64,000 bases of DNA from Mucilaginibacter sp. SMC90. GTDB lineage: Bacteria > Bacteroidota > Bacteroidia > Sphingobacteriales > Sphingobacteriaceae. The notes beneath the pieces are model-generated. The model worked only from the letters and a program-made list of their open reading frames with translations. It was not told the origin of the DNA and did not search any database. The translations under genes and the position numbers were made by a program. This document shows, piece by piece, positions 27,401-36,584 of the stretch (position 1 is the first letter of the stretch; each line of letters begins with the position of its first letter). The stretch lies in contig NZ_CP094527.1 in NCBI RefSeq assembly GCF_022811725.1, positions 7,440,001-7,504,000 of the forward strand, in the 5' to 3' direction.

Positions 27401-27832
27401 ACCATCGCCGTTAACATCGGCCATTGTAACACCCGTTTTCCAGGGACCGGGCCTGCCAGCTACTCCGGCATCAACAGTAATATCCTTAAACTGCATACTG
27501 CCTTGGTTCAGGTACAGTTTATTATCGGTCATATTGCCGGTAAAATAAAGGTCCTGCAAACCATCGCCGTTTAAATCACCAACAGCAACGCCACCGCCAT
27601 TATAAAAATATTCATACATCAGCACATTGGTGTTCAACCCTTCGGTTAAGTTATTGGCAAAATCAATGTGAGTTTGCTCCGGCTGCAATAGTTTAAATAA
27701 GGGTTGTTGGGAGCTGGCTGAGGGCTTGCGATTACATCCTGCTGATAGCATAAAAATGCATAACGCAGGGAACATCGAAAACGAGCGTTCTTTTCGCTTT
27801 TTAAGCGGTAGAGGGCACCGGAATATCTTCAT
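24482..27832 (-). CDS. Large FG-GAP/VCBS repeat lipoprotein with ASPIC/UnbV domain (CRTAC1-like)
   Basis: From the ATG at 27832 the protein has 1116 residues; a TTG at 27880 would add an atypical leader, whereas the chosen start gives a basic n-region and a lipobox LSAGC (C33). It is filled with FG-GAP repeats carrying calcium loops such as DLNGDGLQD and DVNGDGKLD, arranged as two beta-propeller blocks around an ASPIC/UnbV segment in the middle (near 510-620). Such proteins are surface-exposed, calcium-binding scaffolds or adhesion modules; no enzyme activity is indicated. First gene of the operon with the vanadium-haloperoxidase-like protein, suggesting that the two act together at the cell envelope. 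Confidence 0.88.
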   Translation of the reverse strand: MKIFRCPLPLKKRKERSFSMFPALCIFMLSAGCNRKPSASSQQPLFKLLQPEQTHIDFANNLTEGLNTNVLMYEYFYNGGGVAVGDLNGDGLQDLYFTGNMTDNKLYLNQGSMQFKDITVDAGVAGRPGPWKTGVTMADVNGDGKLDIYICYSGKIRAEKRVNQLFINQGNNAAGVPVFKDMTADYGLDFPSFSTQAYFFDYDRDGDLDLLLVNHNPARISILDDAFVKEMTAKKDNESGIRLLRNDNNHFVDVTGAAGIINTSLSYGLAAGVADINGDGWPDIYVSNDYSIPDRLYINNGKGAFTDELQKQIGHTSFYSMGNDVADINNDGKPDIYTLDMLPEDNKRQKLLFGVDNYEAFDLNLRVGFYYQYMRNMLQINNGNNSFSEIGQLAGVSNTDWSWSPLFADYDNDGWKDLFVSNGYTRDYTNMDFLKFMGDNLKDRRVMRQDLLDIVNQMPSSQMKSYLFKNNGNATFTNTSAQWGITLPSNSNGAAYVDLDNDGDLDLVVNNINQPAFVYENQAAKQNDNHYLSIKLNGSGANTQGVGAKVSIYSGGKIQYLEQMPNRGYQSSMSTILHFGLGKDKQVDSLRITWQSGKSQILQKVKGDKQLVLNEKDASGMGPVQKQISPIFKEISAPIAARETDNATNDFKRQPLMVNSISFSGSILTKGDVNGDGLEDIYAGGHDGKAGMLYLQQKDGKFISKAVAAFDADKNSTDAAALFFDANGDGKPDLYVCSGGYADYKPDDVLLQDRLYLNDGKGNFSKATNALPKMISSKSCVKATDINGDGFPDLFVGGRVVPGQYPEAPESYILINDGKGHFTDETAKYNPSIKNIGMVTDAAWVDMNGDKKPDLIVVGEWMPITVFENNGNKLADATTKYFDKKYAGWWNCLQVSDINHDGHPDIIAGNIGLNTQCKASDAEPAEMFYKDFDDNGSVDPMLCFYIQHKSYPFVSRDELLDQLSVMRGRFPDYKSYADVTMDKIFTPEELKGAKKLTANELATVLFISNTQGHLKQAALPLQAQYSPVFTITTLDYDHDGKDDLLLCGNINKARIRFGKYDANYGVLLKGDGKGSYQYINQMQSGFNIRGDVRSVLQLNNTLLFALDKGKLKAYKQ

Positions 27833-27989
27833 TTGGTTTATCGTGGTTGCGATAAATGGGCATCGCAAATTTGATGTCAATATAACAATTATTCTGCATG
27901 GAAAATATGTTTAGAAAAATCGCTTTTAAGAAACTTTACAGCGCACCTTTACAGGTTAATTTTGATATGTGAAACGCATTTGAAACCCG

Positions 27990-29003
27990 TTACCGGCTAA
28001 TATGGTATTGCTTGCTGATGCTATCATAGGTAGCCAAATGAGCATTGGCATTACCCTGTTTATCAACAAAGGTTTCGCCCCAGCTAAAGGGCTCCCAAAT
28101 AAAAGTACCTTTAGTTTTATTGCCGGGCAATGAAAAGGCAATGTCATTTACTTCGCGTTTGCGCTGCGAATATTCAACCACTATAACATCCTGTTTATAC
28201 CGGGTGTTAAGGTCTGTGAGGTTATTTTTCAAGCTATCTGGCGTACCATGCCATTCGGGATAATATGATTCGCCAATAATGTCAAAAGTTATGCCTCGTT
28301 TAATCATGTTATCAACAAAATACCTCGATTCGGTATTTTGGCCGCCGCAGGCAATGTGGATCATAACCCTGATCTTGCTGCTTACTTCTTTTACCGCGCC
28401 TATTCCGGCTTTCAGGAAACCGGCCAGTGTATCCAGATTTTTAACCCTGCCATCGGGCCATAAAATACCGTGATTAATTTCGTTACCTACCTGCACCATA
28501 TCGGGCAAAGTACCTTGCTTTTTCAGGGCCAGCAGGGTAAGCCGCGTAAATGCTGTTATAGAATCCTGGAGTTGCTGGTTATTAAGCTTTTTCCATGCGG
28601 CAGGCTTATGCTGTTTGGCAGGATCGGCCCAGTTATCGCTGTAATGAAAATCAAGCAGAAAACCCATACCCGCCTCTTTAATACGTAAAGCCATCTTTTT
28701 AGTATCATCCAGGCCACAATACCCTTTTGCCGAATAACCGCTATCGGCCCCTGGGTTGTTAAAAATGCGGAGCCTTACATAATTAAAGCCATGATCTTTT
28801 AAAATAGTGAAAGCATCTTTGCTCACACCATTATCATAAAATTTGCGCCCCTCTGCTTCAAGCTGGGGGATAAAGGAAATATCTGCGCCCATGATCTGTT
28901 TAAATTTAACCGGAGCATTTAGGGCCGGAGAAAGCTTATAAGCCGATAAGATACCGATGCTTACCAGGGCGATTGCGATCAATACCAGTTTTCTTGTTGT
29001 CAT
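27990..29003 (-). CDS. GH53 endo-beta-1,4-galactanase
   Basis: With the ATG at 29003 (an in-frame TTG at 29030 is less likely) the protein has 337 residues, a signal anchor/peptide (1-29) and a GH53 barrel. Motifs include MGADISF (38-44), YVRLRIFNNP (75-84), acid/base E175 in QVGNEIN and nucleophile E277 in VVEYSQ. GH53 enzymes cut beta-1,4-galactan of type I arabinogalactan, a pectin side chain. Monocistronic with a minus-strand -7 box at 29032. It is not linked to a SusCD pair here, so product uptake must be encoded elsewhere. Confidence 0.93.
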   Translation of the reverse strand: MTTRKLVLIAIALVSIGILSAYKLSPALNAPVKFKQIMGADISFIPQLEAEGRKFYDNGVSKDAFTILKDHGFNYVRLRIFNNPGADSGYSAKGYCGLDDTKKMALRIKEAGMGFLLDFHYSDNWADPAKQHKPAAWKKLNNQQLQDSITAFTRLTLLALKKQGTLPDMVQVGNEINHGILWPDGRVKNLDTLAGFLKAGIGAVKEVSSKIRVMIHIACGGQNTESRYFVDNMIKRGITFDIIGESYYPEWHGTPDSLKNNLTDLNTRYKQDVIVVEYSQRKREVNDIAFSLPGNKTKGTFIWEPFSWGETFVDKQGNANAHLATYDSISKQYHISR

Positions 29004-29031
29004 GTTAATGTTTATAGGTTTGCGTTGCAAC

Positions 29032-29039
29032 CAAATTTA
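29032..29039 (-). promoter_or_regulatory. -7 box for the GH53 gene
   Basis: Reads TAAATTTG on the minus strand, 28 bases before the ATG at 29003. No clear -33 element. Confidence 0.35.
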
Positions 29040-29174
29040 CATAGTATATTTAATCATAGCCTTGTAAAGCTTGCCGAAATTAATCTACATCAACAAAATT
29101 CATCTGCACAATATTTAATTTCATGTCGTAAAAGGAATTACCATTAAGTTGAATGGTATTAAATAAAACGCATT

Positions 29175-29747
29175 ATGGATTTTGCAGCATATCAACAGCT
29201 ATTTTTCGATATTTTAAACAACCCCAATCCGCCGGCTCCTTATGATAACCCGGATTATTTAAATTATACAAAACTTAACTGGTCGCGCCAGCAGCGGTGG
29301 CTAAAGGTTGGCGTATTGAACCCGGATTTGACAACCGCGATTGAAAAGATCAATAAACCACAAACCTGGACAGTTATTACCGAAGCCTGGTGCGGCGATG
29401 CTTCGCACACCATACCCTTCCTGCACCGCCTTTCGGAGCTTAACCCGCTCATTAAAGTTGACTACCAGCTACGGGATTCGCCGCCCTTTTTGATTGAGCG
29501 TTACCTTACCAACGGTACCCGCTCAATTCCGAAGATCATTATTACAGATGAAAACAACCAAGATCTTGGAGTTTGGGGGCCCAGGCCTGCCGAATGCCAG
29601 CGGCTTTATCTGCAAATGGTTAAAGACCATGTGGAAATGAGTGAAAAAAAGATAGTGCTCCAAAAATGGTACAACGAGGACAAAGGCGAAAGTTTTCAGT
29701 TGGAGTTTTTGACAATTATAAGCCAGACTTTGCCTGCAGGCAATTAA
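29175..29747 (+). CDS. Thioredoxin-fold protein with a single active-site cysteine
   Basis: The 190-residue protein lacks a signal peptide and resembles the Thioredoxin_9 family. The active-site region reads TEAWCGDASHTIPFL, so C73 is present but the second cysteine of CxxC is replaced (WCGDA). That motif is usual for this family. It would act as a monothiol, perhaps in bacillithiol- or glutathione-like exchange, or be a non-redox member. It precedes a secreted TlpA protein by 109 bases in the same direction, but an operon is not certain. Confidence 0.82.
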   Translation: MDFAAYQQLFFDILNNPNPPAPYDNPDYLNYTKLNWSRQQRWLKVGVLNPDLTTAIEKINKPQTWTVITEAWCGDASHTIPFLHRLSELNPLIKVDYQLRDSPPFLIERYLTNGTRSIPKIIITDENNQDLGVWGPRPAECQRLYLQMVKDHVEMSEKKIVLQKWYNEDKGESFQLEFLTIISQTLPAGN

Positions 29748-29856
29748 ATTATCCACAAATATCTTTAGCAACAAAAAAGCTAAACTATAGGGTTCGGTTA
29801 ATAATAATATGGTTAAATGTCCGTTTCTTGTATTATTATAAACCAACCTTATCCTT

Positions 29857-31032
29857 ATGAATCACAAGTTCTCAATCCCTGCAATTCTTTTCTTTTTATT
29901 TCTGTTTGTATTTCAAGCCAATGCCCAGTCTGCCAAACAAGGCGAGTTCTTAGTTAAAGGAACAATCAAAGGCGTAAGTTCCGGCGTTATTCATCTATTA
30001 TCAAATGGAGCAGTAGCTACCGATAGCGCAGTTATTACAAATGGGCAATTTGTAATGCGTGGTAAAATTGGGCAGCCAGAGCAAAAGCCGTTTTTTATTA
30101 CTCCGGGCAACTGGGCTTTTCGCGCTATCATTGAAAACGGCGACATCACCCTTGAAATAGATACTACCGGGGCCCAGCACCAATACGTCAAGAATTCCGA
30201 TTATCCTCTTATATGGGAGATCAAAGAAAGCGGTTCAAAGGTTGCAGATGCTTACAACCAGTTTAAAAATGAAAGCGGACAGACAGCCAACATCGCCATT
30301 CTCCGAAAACTAAAAGGGCCTAATAGCGGATATGATGAAGCTACCGCAAATAAAAAGGCCGATTCCATTAGCACAGTTCTCATAACCAAACAGAAAGCGT
30401 GGATAGAAAATTACATCAACAAATATCCTGAATCCTTTGCCGGCGTTTTTATTTACAGTCAGTTTTGCGAGCTATTTAGTCAGCTTTATAATTCGACTCC
30501 TCCTGATTTGGCAAATATTCTTGAAAAATTTTCAGGACCAGCAAAAGAATCTGATTATTATAAAGCGCTGGCAGCTGAAGCCGCGATTGTAAAAAACACG
30601 CAATTAAATAACATCGCGCCCGATTTCACCTTACTAAAAAGAGATAAAACAAAGTTTACGCTTTCTGCCACCAAAGGTAAGGTTACGATGATTGATTTTT
30701 GGGCAAGTTGGTGCGTACCATGCCGAAATGCCATACCTAACTGGAAAAAAGTATATGCAAAATACCATCAAAAAGGGTTGGAAATTGTGAGTGTAGCCAA
30801 TGATAAAAATTGGAAGGATTGGATAACGGCGCTTGACAAAGAGAAAATGCCCTGGATACAAGTTATTGACGAATTTGTATCAACAGATAAGGGTTCAAAA
30901 TCAAAGGCGCTTGATATGTATAGCACCCATTATATCCCTTTTTATGTTTTATTAGATAGAGAGGGAAAAATACTGATGACTTCGGGCAATGAAGATGCCT
31001 TGACGGAAAAGATAGCGGAACTTTTACAGTAA
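29857..31032 (+). CDS. TlpA-type thiol:disulfide reductase with DUF4369-like N-terminus
   Basis: The 391-residue protein has a signal peptide (1-23, ANA cut), a beta-rich DUF4369-like domain (about 28-115), an alpha-helical linker, and a thioredoxin/AhpC-TSA domain (about 250-391) with WCVPC (C286, C289). This layout is typical of Bacteroidota periplasmic thiol-disulfide oxidoreductases, which reduce disulfides in envelope proteins or cytochrome c maturation. A strong hairpin terminator follows. No partner gene is nearby other than the monothiol thioredoxin-fold gene upstream. Confidence 0.9.
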   Translation: MNHKFSIPAILFFLFLFVFQANAQSAKQGEFLVKGTIKGVSSGVIHLLSNGAVATDSAVITNGQFVMRGKIGQPEQKPFFITPGNWAFRAIIENGDITLEIDTTGAQHQYVKNSDYPLIWEIKESGSKVADAYNQFKNESGQTANIAILRKLKGPNSGYDEATANKKADSISTVLITKQKAWIENYINKYPESFAGVFIYSQFCELFSQLYNSTPPDLANILEKFSGPAKESDYYKALAAEAAIVKNTQLNNIAPDFTLLKRDKTKFTLSATKGKVTMIDFWASWCVPCRNAIPNWKKVYAKYHQKGLEIVSVANDKNWKDWITALDKEKMPWIQVIDEFVSTDKGSKSKALDMYSTHYIPFYVLLDREGKILMTSGNEDALTEKIAELLQ

Positions 31033-31045
31033 TATCTACAATACC

Positions 31046-31094
31046 TATAAAAACAAAAGGTGCGGGCAAGTTGCCCGCACCTTTTGTTTTTATA
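31046..31094. terminator. Strong bidirectional terminator
   Basis: Perfect 24-bp arms around a one-base centre, GC-rich stem GGTGCGGGCAA with A and T runs on the outside. It serves the TlpA gene on the plus strand and the phytase operon on the minus strand. Confidence 0.92.
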
Positions 31095-31110
31095 GCAAAT
31101 AGCTTAGTAG

Positions 31111-32211
31111 CTATTTCACCGTAAGTTCCTTGCCAGCAATATCTTCCCACCGGTAATAGTGAAAAGTTTTATCGGTACTCATCACCACGAAAATGCCATG
31201 CTTAAAGGTATCATTTAAAGGCACAGCAGTTACATCACTGCCATCACTTTGCCTTGCGGCAACATTGGCTATTTTTAGCAGCTTATGTTCAAAGGGATTT
31301 GCCTTTGAACCCTCACGGCTAAAGATCTGAAAACGGTTAGCGCCCTGGTCAGATACCAGGATGTAGCCTGTTTTATCGGTTAGTTTATAAATAGAAATGC
31401 CTTCGTGATCGGCGTTAAAACCCGATGTACCGAATATGGCCAGCTCCTGATCTCCTTTTTCAGGATCGGCATAATACTGGCGTACGCCTACCTGTTCGTC
31501 TGAGTAATATATATATCCCAGCTCGTTATCAACTGCTATTGACTCAATTTCTTTTTTACCGCTGTATTTACCAAACTTGCGTACCAGCGTTGCTTTAACA
31601 TTACCCGTACCGTCATCCTCAAGCAGATACTGCCAGATGTACCCCCCTGTTTGCGGGCCATTTTTGCGACCGGCTATTGCATACATTTTTCCATTTTTTG
31701 CTGTATAAATGGATATACCCATCAAATCGCGGTATTCAAAACCTGTTTCACCAACAAAGGCATCAATACCGCCGTTATCTACAGGCTTCATATCTGGTAA
31801 TGAATAAATTCTGAGTTTGTGGGTTATGCGCTCGGTGGTTATTGCAATATCGGTTGGTTTGCCGCCAAGCATTAAACCATACGCCAAATCGACATTATTG
31901 GGACGTTTTAAACCGTGAACAACTTTGTCTTTAATAATTTTCCCCTCCAGGTCAAACACATAAAGCGCACCGTCGCTGTTTTTGTCGGTGCCGATGATAA
32001 GGCTTTTAGCCTTGTCTGCCGGGTTAATCCATATAGCCGGATCGTCTGTATCATATAAAACCGGCTCTGTAGTTACCACGGGTTTTATTTCAGGAGCTGT
32101 AATGCCGGGGATGGTGAGGTTTTTATTGTTGCGCACCTGGCTTTGGCCCCAGGCGGTATTACCAACGGCAACAGCGAATGCCACAAAAGCTAATTTTCTT
32201 AACTTATTCAT
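31111..32211 (-). CDS. Beta-propeller phytase
   Basis: I place the start at the ATG at 32211 (366 residues, MNKLRKLAF, signal peptide cut after WGQ); the frame extends further upstream but through a terminator hairpin. The DDPAIWINP motif and following acidic calcium-binding residues are signatures of the 3-phytase/BPP family, a six-bladed propeller that hydrolyses phytate in a calcium-dependent manner. Last gene of a cluster TonB receptor, beta-helix lipoprotein, phytase. Secreted or periplasmic; the cluster likely scavenges phosphate from inositol phosphates or related organophosphates (context inference). Confidence 0.92.
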   Translation of the reverse strand: MNKLRKLAFVAFAVAVGNTAWGQSQVRNNKNLTIPGITAPEIKPVVTTEPVLYDTDDPAIWINPADKAKSLIIGTDKNSDGALYVFDLEGKIIKDKVVHGLKRPNNVDLAYGLMLGGKPTDIAITTERITHKLRIYSLPDMKPVDNGGIDAFVGETGFEYRDLMGISIYTAKNGKMYAIAGRKNGPQTGGYIWQYLLEDDGTGNVKATLVRKFGKYSGKKEIESIAVDNELGYIYYSDEQVGVRQYYADPEKGDQELAIFGTSGFNADHEGISIYKLTDKTGYILVSDQGANRFQIFSREGSKANPFEHKLLKIANVAARQSDGSDVTAVPLNDTFKHGIFVVMSTDKTFHYYRWEDIAGKELTVK

Positions 32212-32224
32212 TATCAATATCAAT

Positions 32225-32257
32225 AAAAAAATGATCCTGCAGGTGTGCAGGATCATT
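32225..32257 (-). terminator. Terminator/attenuator between beta-helix and phytase genes
   Basis: Stem AATGATCCTGCA/TGCAGGATCATT with a four-base loop, followed on the minus strand by seven T. It begins 10 bases after the beta-helix stop codon and ends 14 bases before the phytase ATG, so phytase expression probably depends on partial read-through. Confidence 0.85.
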
Positions 32258-32266
32258 GCGATGAGT

Positions 32267-33523
32267 TTAATTTTTTGTTCCGAAAGCGCCGATGTAATTA
32301 GCAGGGTCAGGAGATACGTAAGTTATCCCGTTAACTGTAATACCTGCAGCATGGTGACGGGTAAAGTTGGTTACGCCATGATTTAAAGCCGGGGAACCGC
32401 TTTGCAAATGAAAATCCCAGTTGGTGTCATAAACAGCATTCAACACTGGTGTAGATTCGGGATAGTTCACAAATTTAGGGTCGTTATCGCCGGCGTTTGT
32501 ACCTCTGATCTCATTAACACCGCCAACAATATCTTTTGAAGGCTGAAACTGGTTTACCGTGGTTTGATCATAACCGTAATAAAGGTTATTACTGATAACG
32601 GTACGTTTATCTTCGGTAGATTTGGTATCGCGTTTGACACCAAAACGGGTATTGGCAAACAGGTTGTTATAAAGATCGGCGTGAACGTTGTTCTCCAGCC
32701 AAACAGAACCACCTTTTGCCGATGGCCTGCGCCAGCCGGTGTTCACCATCGTATTATTGTAACATATAATGTATGCCTGCGGGTCACGATCGCCCGAGTT
32801 TGATAGCTTCAGCGCGTTGGTATTGGCGCTGTAAACAAAGTTAAAGCCAACATCGGCCAAACAACCCGATTTAAAGTTCATGGCCTCACCGCCGGTAACA
32901 CCTGTTGTGTAAAAAGTATTGTTGGCAAAAATGATCTTGCCGCCTTCAATATAGGTACAATCTTCCTGGAAGTTACGCACAGTTGAGTTTACAACAATCA
33001 GCTTGCCGTTAACATTTGAAAACCAAAGCGCAGGTAAGTTTTCGCCTGCTGCAGCTTTATAAAGGCCCATCTTTACCGACGATGAACCATCAGACGTAGT
33101 GTTACCCCCATACTCCAGAATAGTATGATCAAGCACCAGCTCGGCACAGGTTTTAGCTGCAAGTATACCACCCCACATTTTTCCGAATTTTTTTGCATCG
33201 GTTCGGTACTCTGGGTTTACGGTTATCCTGACAGGATTTTCGTCAGTTCCTAAAGAGTATAAGTTACCCTTTACTATAAACTCGGGTTTGGCAAGGGTAT
33301 CCATCAAAACGGTTACGCCCTCTTCAATAGTAAGCGACTTACCTTCGGGAATAATGATATCTCCTTTAATAACCTGCGTACTGCCTTTTGCCCAAACACC
33401 TGACACCTCGCCATTTGCCGATCCATCGGCAGAGCTGGTATCAACATCAAGATTAGCTTTTCTGCAACTGCTAAAGGCCACAGCCGAAAGCAGTATTGCG
33501 GTGAATATTTGTTTTAGTTTCAT
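32267..33523 (-). CDS. Right-handed parallel beta-helix lipoprotein
   Basis: The 418-residue protein has a lipobox (AFSSC, C20) and a body of short repeating beta-strands with asparagine ladders, e.g. KGDIIIPEGKSLTIEEGVTV, typical of pectate-lyase-like beta-helices. No lyase or polygalacturonase catalytic signature is evident. It is 32 bases downstream of the TonB receptor gene and is followed by phytase. The position, between an outer-membrane receptor and a secreted phosphatase, suggests a surface binding partner that occupies the SusD place in this cluster. That is inference only. Confidence 0.8.
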   Translation of the reverse strand: MKLKQIFTAILLSAVAFSSCRKANLDVDTSSADGSANGEVSGVWAKGSTQVIKGDIIIPEGKSLTIEEGVTVLMDTLAKPEFIVKGNLYSLGTDENPVRITVNPEYRTDAKKFGKMWGGILAAKTCAELVLDHTILEYGGNTTSDGSSSVKMGLYKAAAGENLPALWFSNVNGKLIVVNSTVRNFQEDCTYIEGGKIIFANNTFYTTGVTGGEAMNFKSGCLADVGFNFVYSANTNALKLSNSGDRDPQAYIICYNNTMVNTGWRRPSAKGGSVWLENNVHADLYNNLFANTRFGVKRDTKSTEDKRTVISNNLYYGYDQTTVNQFQPSKDIVGGVNEIRGTNAGDNDPKFVNYPESTPVLNAVYDTNWDFHLQSGSPALNHGVTNFTRHHAAGITVNGITYVSPDPANYIGAFGTKN

Positions 33524-33555
33524 TGTAATGCCTTTTATTTATGGTTGATAAATTA

Positions 33556-36327
33556 TTAAAGTTTGTAGCGTACGCCTATCAGGTAAGTTTGCTTATAGTA
33601 GTCACTGCGGATCAACGTTTGACCGTTTGCAACGATATTATCATCTTTCAGCGTTGCGTTTTCAGGGTTGGTACCTTTCAGGAACAACTTAGCCGGGGTG
33701 TTAAGCAGGTTGCCCGCTTTAATGAATACGCTCAGGTTATTTTTGAAACGTTTTTCGGCCGATGCATCCATCTGGATAAAACCGCGCTGCCAAAGGTCAT
33801 TGTTCAGAAACTGCGATACGGTATTGATACGCGGCCCGGTGTAAGCTCCGGCAATTTGCGCATCCCAGCCTTTTTTGGTGTTTTTGTACAATAAAGACAG
33901 GTTGGCAATATGTTCTGACTGACCATACAGCGGCCTGGTTTGATCCACCGAAATCTTGTGTGTATCACCAGAGGTGGCATCAGTTACATAAGTATCTTTA
34001 GGTGTAGTGATGCGTGAATGAGTGTAGGTATAGTTTGCTTTTACACCAAACTTGTTAAAAAATTTAATGAAATCGAGTTCTAACCCATAGTTTTTAGCTG
34101 TACCAAAATTACCAGGAATGTAATAGGTATCCTGTCCGCGAGTAGCATCAGCCTGGAAACTATACTCTATCGGATTTTCGATCTGTTTATAAAACGCACC
34201 GGCTAATAATTGCATACTTGCATCCGGGAATAACTCGTACCTCAAATCGTAATTATCCGCAACAGCGTGTTTCAGATCGGGGTTACCGCGTTCATCATAT
34301 TCATCACCCGGCCTGCCGCCTGGTATAAGTTCGTAAAAGCCAGGCCTGTTAATTGATTTAAAATAAGAGGCATGAAGCTGCTCTTTATCACTTAAAAAGT
34401 ATTTCAGCGTTAAGCTTGGCAATACGTCGGTATAAATTTGATTACCGGTAGGGCGTGATTCACCCTGCGGAAAAAGCATACGATATCCCTGGTTAGTATG
34501 CTCAACACGGGCACCGCCAACCACCTGGATAGTTTTTGTTGTAAATTTAAACATACCATATCCTGCGCCTACTTTTTCAGATGCATCATTAGTGAGGGAG
34601 TTGTTAACTGCTCCGGCCGGGTTGGTTACGTTAAAGTTAAGCTGGGTATAATTTGTAAAATCGGTACCGTACAATGCACCTGGATTAGCAGCAGTAAGAT
34701 TGTAATTGTTATAAAAGCTGCTGCGCTGTTTATCACGATATAAACCACCGGCAGAAAAATCAACATTAACTCCGCCAACAGGTGCAGTGTAAGTAAGATC
34801 AAGGTAGCCTGCTTTATCCTCATCAGTATTACGTTCCCAGCGGTGGGTAAGCGATGTGCCATTTGTTAAATAAGTGGGTTTATCCACAAAGTTTTCGCGT
34901 ACGCCATTTAAGTCGATGGTAGTGTTATTAGGTACCTCATTTTCGGCAGAAGAATAAACTGCCGACCATTGTACCTTAAGTTTATCGTTAAACAATTTAT
35001 GATCGCCTCGCAGGGTTCCACTATAAATTTGCTGTTCGGTAAAACGGCTGCGGGTTGAATAACCTAACTGGGCATTTCCTTTATCCGGATCATAATCGGT
35101 TGAGAAACTGGTAGATTTTTCATCACGCACCTGAATACTGGTCAGGTTAACATAAGTATTAAACAAACTCAATTTATTACGGCTGTTTATCACATAATCA
35201 ACTTTTGAAAACAAACCGTAACGCTTTTGCTGTTCTGAATATTCCCTGTCATCTCTACTGGTAACCGCAGCATACTCAGAAGTTGGAACAACCTTGGTGT
35301 TGTAGAAAATACTGTTGCTGCCGCGGTAGGTGTTTTGGTAACTTCCTGCTACCAATACGCCCAATTTATTGTTGAAAAAACGCTGACCCAGTGATAAGCT
35401 GCCCACAACGTTTGGTGCAGGGTGCTTAAGCGAATAATTTAAAGTTCCGGTACCAAAATCGGCCTGGGTTGCCTGGTAGGTTTTACCGTTTAACTCATAA
35501 GGCGATTTGTGGTTAATGCCTGAATAATCGTAGCTCATAAACTTACGATCAAAAAGTAACTGGCTATAACCACCGGCAATGTTAGCGTTTACTTCAAAAC
35601 GTTCAGGAGCATCTTTCATCACCATGTTAACAACACCACCAACGGCATCGCCTTCCAGGTTAGGGGTAAGTGTTTTATAAACTTCCAGCCTTGATAGCAG
35701 ATCGGAAGGGAAAATATCAAGCGGTACATAACGATATTTGTTATCAGGACTTGGGATTTTAATGCCGTTTACCAGGGTATAGTTATAGCGTTTATCCATA
35801 CCGCGTAAAATGGCGTATTGCCCATCACCGTTGGTATTACGCTCAACCGATACACCAGATACGCGGGAGATAACGTTAGCCACCGTTAAATCGGGAGATA
35901 CCTCGATGGCCCTGCCCGATACAATGTTCATTACCTGCGTGGCCTGCTGCTCAATGTGGCGGGCGGTTCTTTCCGTTCCACCATTTTTTTGCGATACTAC
36001 GCTGATCTCCTGTAATTGCTTGTTTGCCTCTTCAAGGTAGATTTTCAAATGCGGGTTATCATCTTTGGTTATTTCAACCTGTTGCGTTGCGGTTGTATAT
36101 AACACGTAAGAAACCCGTACCGTATAAGTACCTTTTGGCACGTCCTTCAATTCAAACGATCCATCCAGACCGGTGGTCGTGGCAATCTTCGTTCGGTCGA
36201 GACTAACGGTGGCCCCCACCATAGGCTCGCCGGTTTTGCGGTCATAAACATGACCTTTTAACTTTGTTGCGTTGGCAGCGGTAACGCACAAAAGCATGAA
36301 TAATAATGTTTGTAAGTATTTTTTCAT
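33556..36327 (-). CDS. TonB-dependent outer-membrane receptor
   Basis: The 923-residue protein has a signal peptide (1-20), a carboxypeptidase-regulatory-like domain (about 22-105, KLKGHVYDRKTGEPMVGATV), a plug domain (about 125-240) and a 22-strand barrel ending in an aromatic-poor YKL terminus. It imports a ligand across the outer membrane using TonB energy. No SusD partner follows; instead come a beta-helix lipoprotein and a phytase, so phosphorylated inositols or released phosphate-bearing products are the likely cargo. The upstream gene encodes a membrane-bound HTH regulator. Confidence 0.93.
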   Translation of the reverse strand: MKKYLQTLLFMLLCVTAANATKLKGHVYDRKTGEPMVGATVSLDRTKIATTTGLDGSFELKDVPKGTYTVRVSYVLYTTATQQVEITKDDNPHLKIYLEEANKQLQEISVVSQKNGGTERTARHIEQQATQVMNIVSGRAIEVSPDLTVANVISRVSGVSVERNTNGDGQYAILRGMDKRYNYTLVNGIKIPSPDNKYRYVPLDIFPSDLLSRLEVYKTLTPNLEGDAVGGVVNMVMKDAPERFEVNANIAGGYSQLLFDRKFMSYDYSGINHKSPYELNGKTYQATQADFGTGTLNYSLKHPAPNVVGSLSLGQRFFNNKLGVLVAGSYQNTYRGSNSIFYNTKVVPTSEYAAVTSRDDREYSEQQKRYGLFSKVDYVINSRNKLSLFNTYVNLTSIQVRDEKSTSFSTDYDPDKGNAQLGYSTRSRFTEQQIYSGTLRGDHKLFNDKLKVQWSAVYSSAENEVPNNTTIDLNGVRENFVDKPTYLTNGTSLTHRWERNTDEDKAGYLDLTYTAPVGGVNVDFSAGGLYRDKQRSSFYNNYNLTAANPGALYGTDFTNYTQLNFNVTNPAGAVNNSLTNDASEKVGAGYGMFKFTTKTIQVVGGARVEHTNQGYRMLFPQGESRPTGNQIYTDVLPSLTLKYFLSDKEQLHASYFKSINRPGFYELIPGGRPGDEYDERGNPDLKHAVADNYDLRYELFPDASMQLLAGAFYKQIENPIEYSFQADATRGQDTYYIPGNFGTAKNYGLELDFIKFFNKFGVKANYTYTHSRITTPKDTYVTDATSGDTHKISVDQTRPLYGQSEHIANLSLLYKNTKKGWDAQIAGAYTGPRINTVSQFLNNDLWQRGFIQMDASAEKRFKNNLSVFIKAGNLLNTPAKLFLKGTNPENATLKDDNIVANGQTLIRSDYYKQTYLIGVRYKL

Positions 36328-36584
36328 TTTGCGAAACGTTTAATGCAATTGTGATTTGCTTTTTGACGGCGCAAAAGTGTTTAAACCGGCTATACATCTG
36401 TTAAAATATGCCGTTACAAAAAGGAAACAGCGTTACATGATGCATATACACAATAGCAACAAAAAAATACAATCAAATGATTTTCAATGAATTAACAAAA
36501 ACACAAACCTCCATTATCATTCAGTTACCGTTACATTAAGCTAATGTTAACAACCCCCAAACGGTAAAACGGATAGCAATTGAA

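Noticed and set aside
33556..36327. SusC of a glycan locus
   Set aside because: No SusD-like gene follows; the neighbours are a beta-helix lipoprotein and a phytase.
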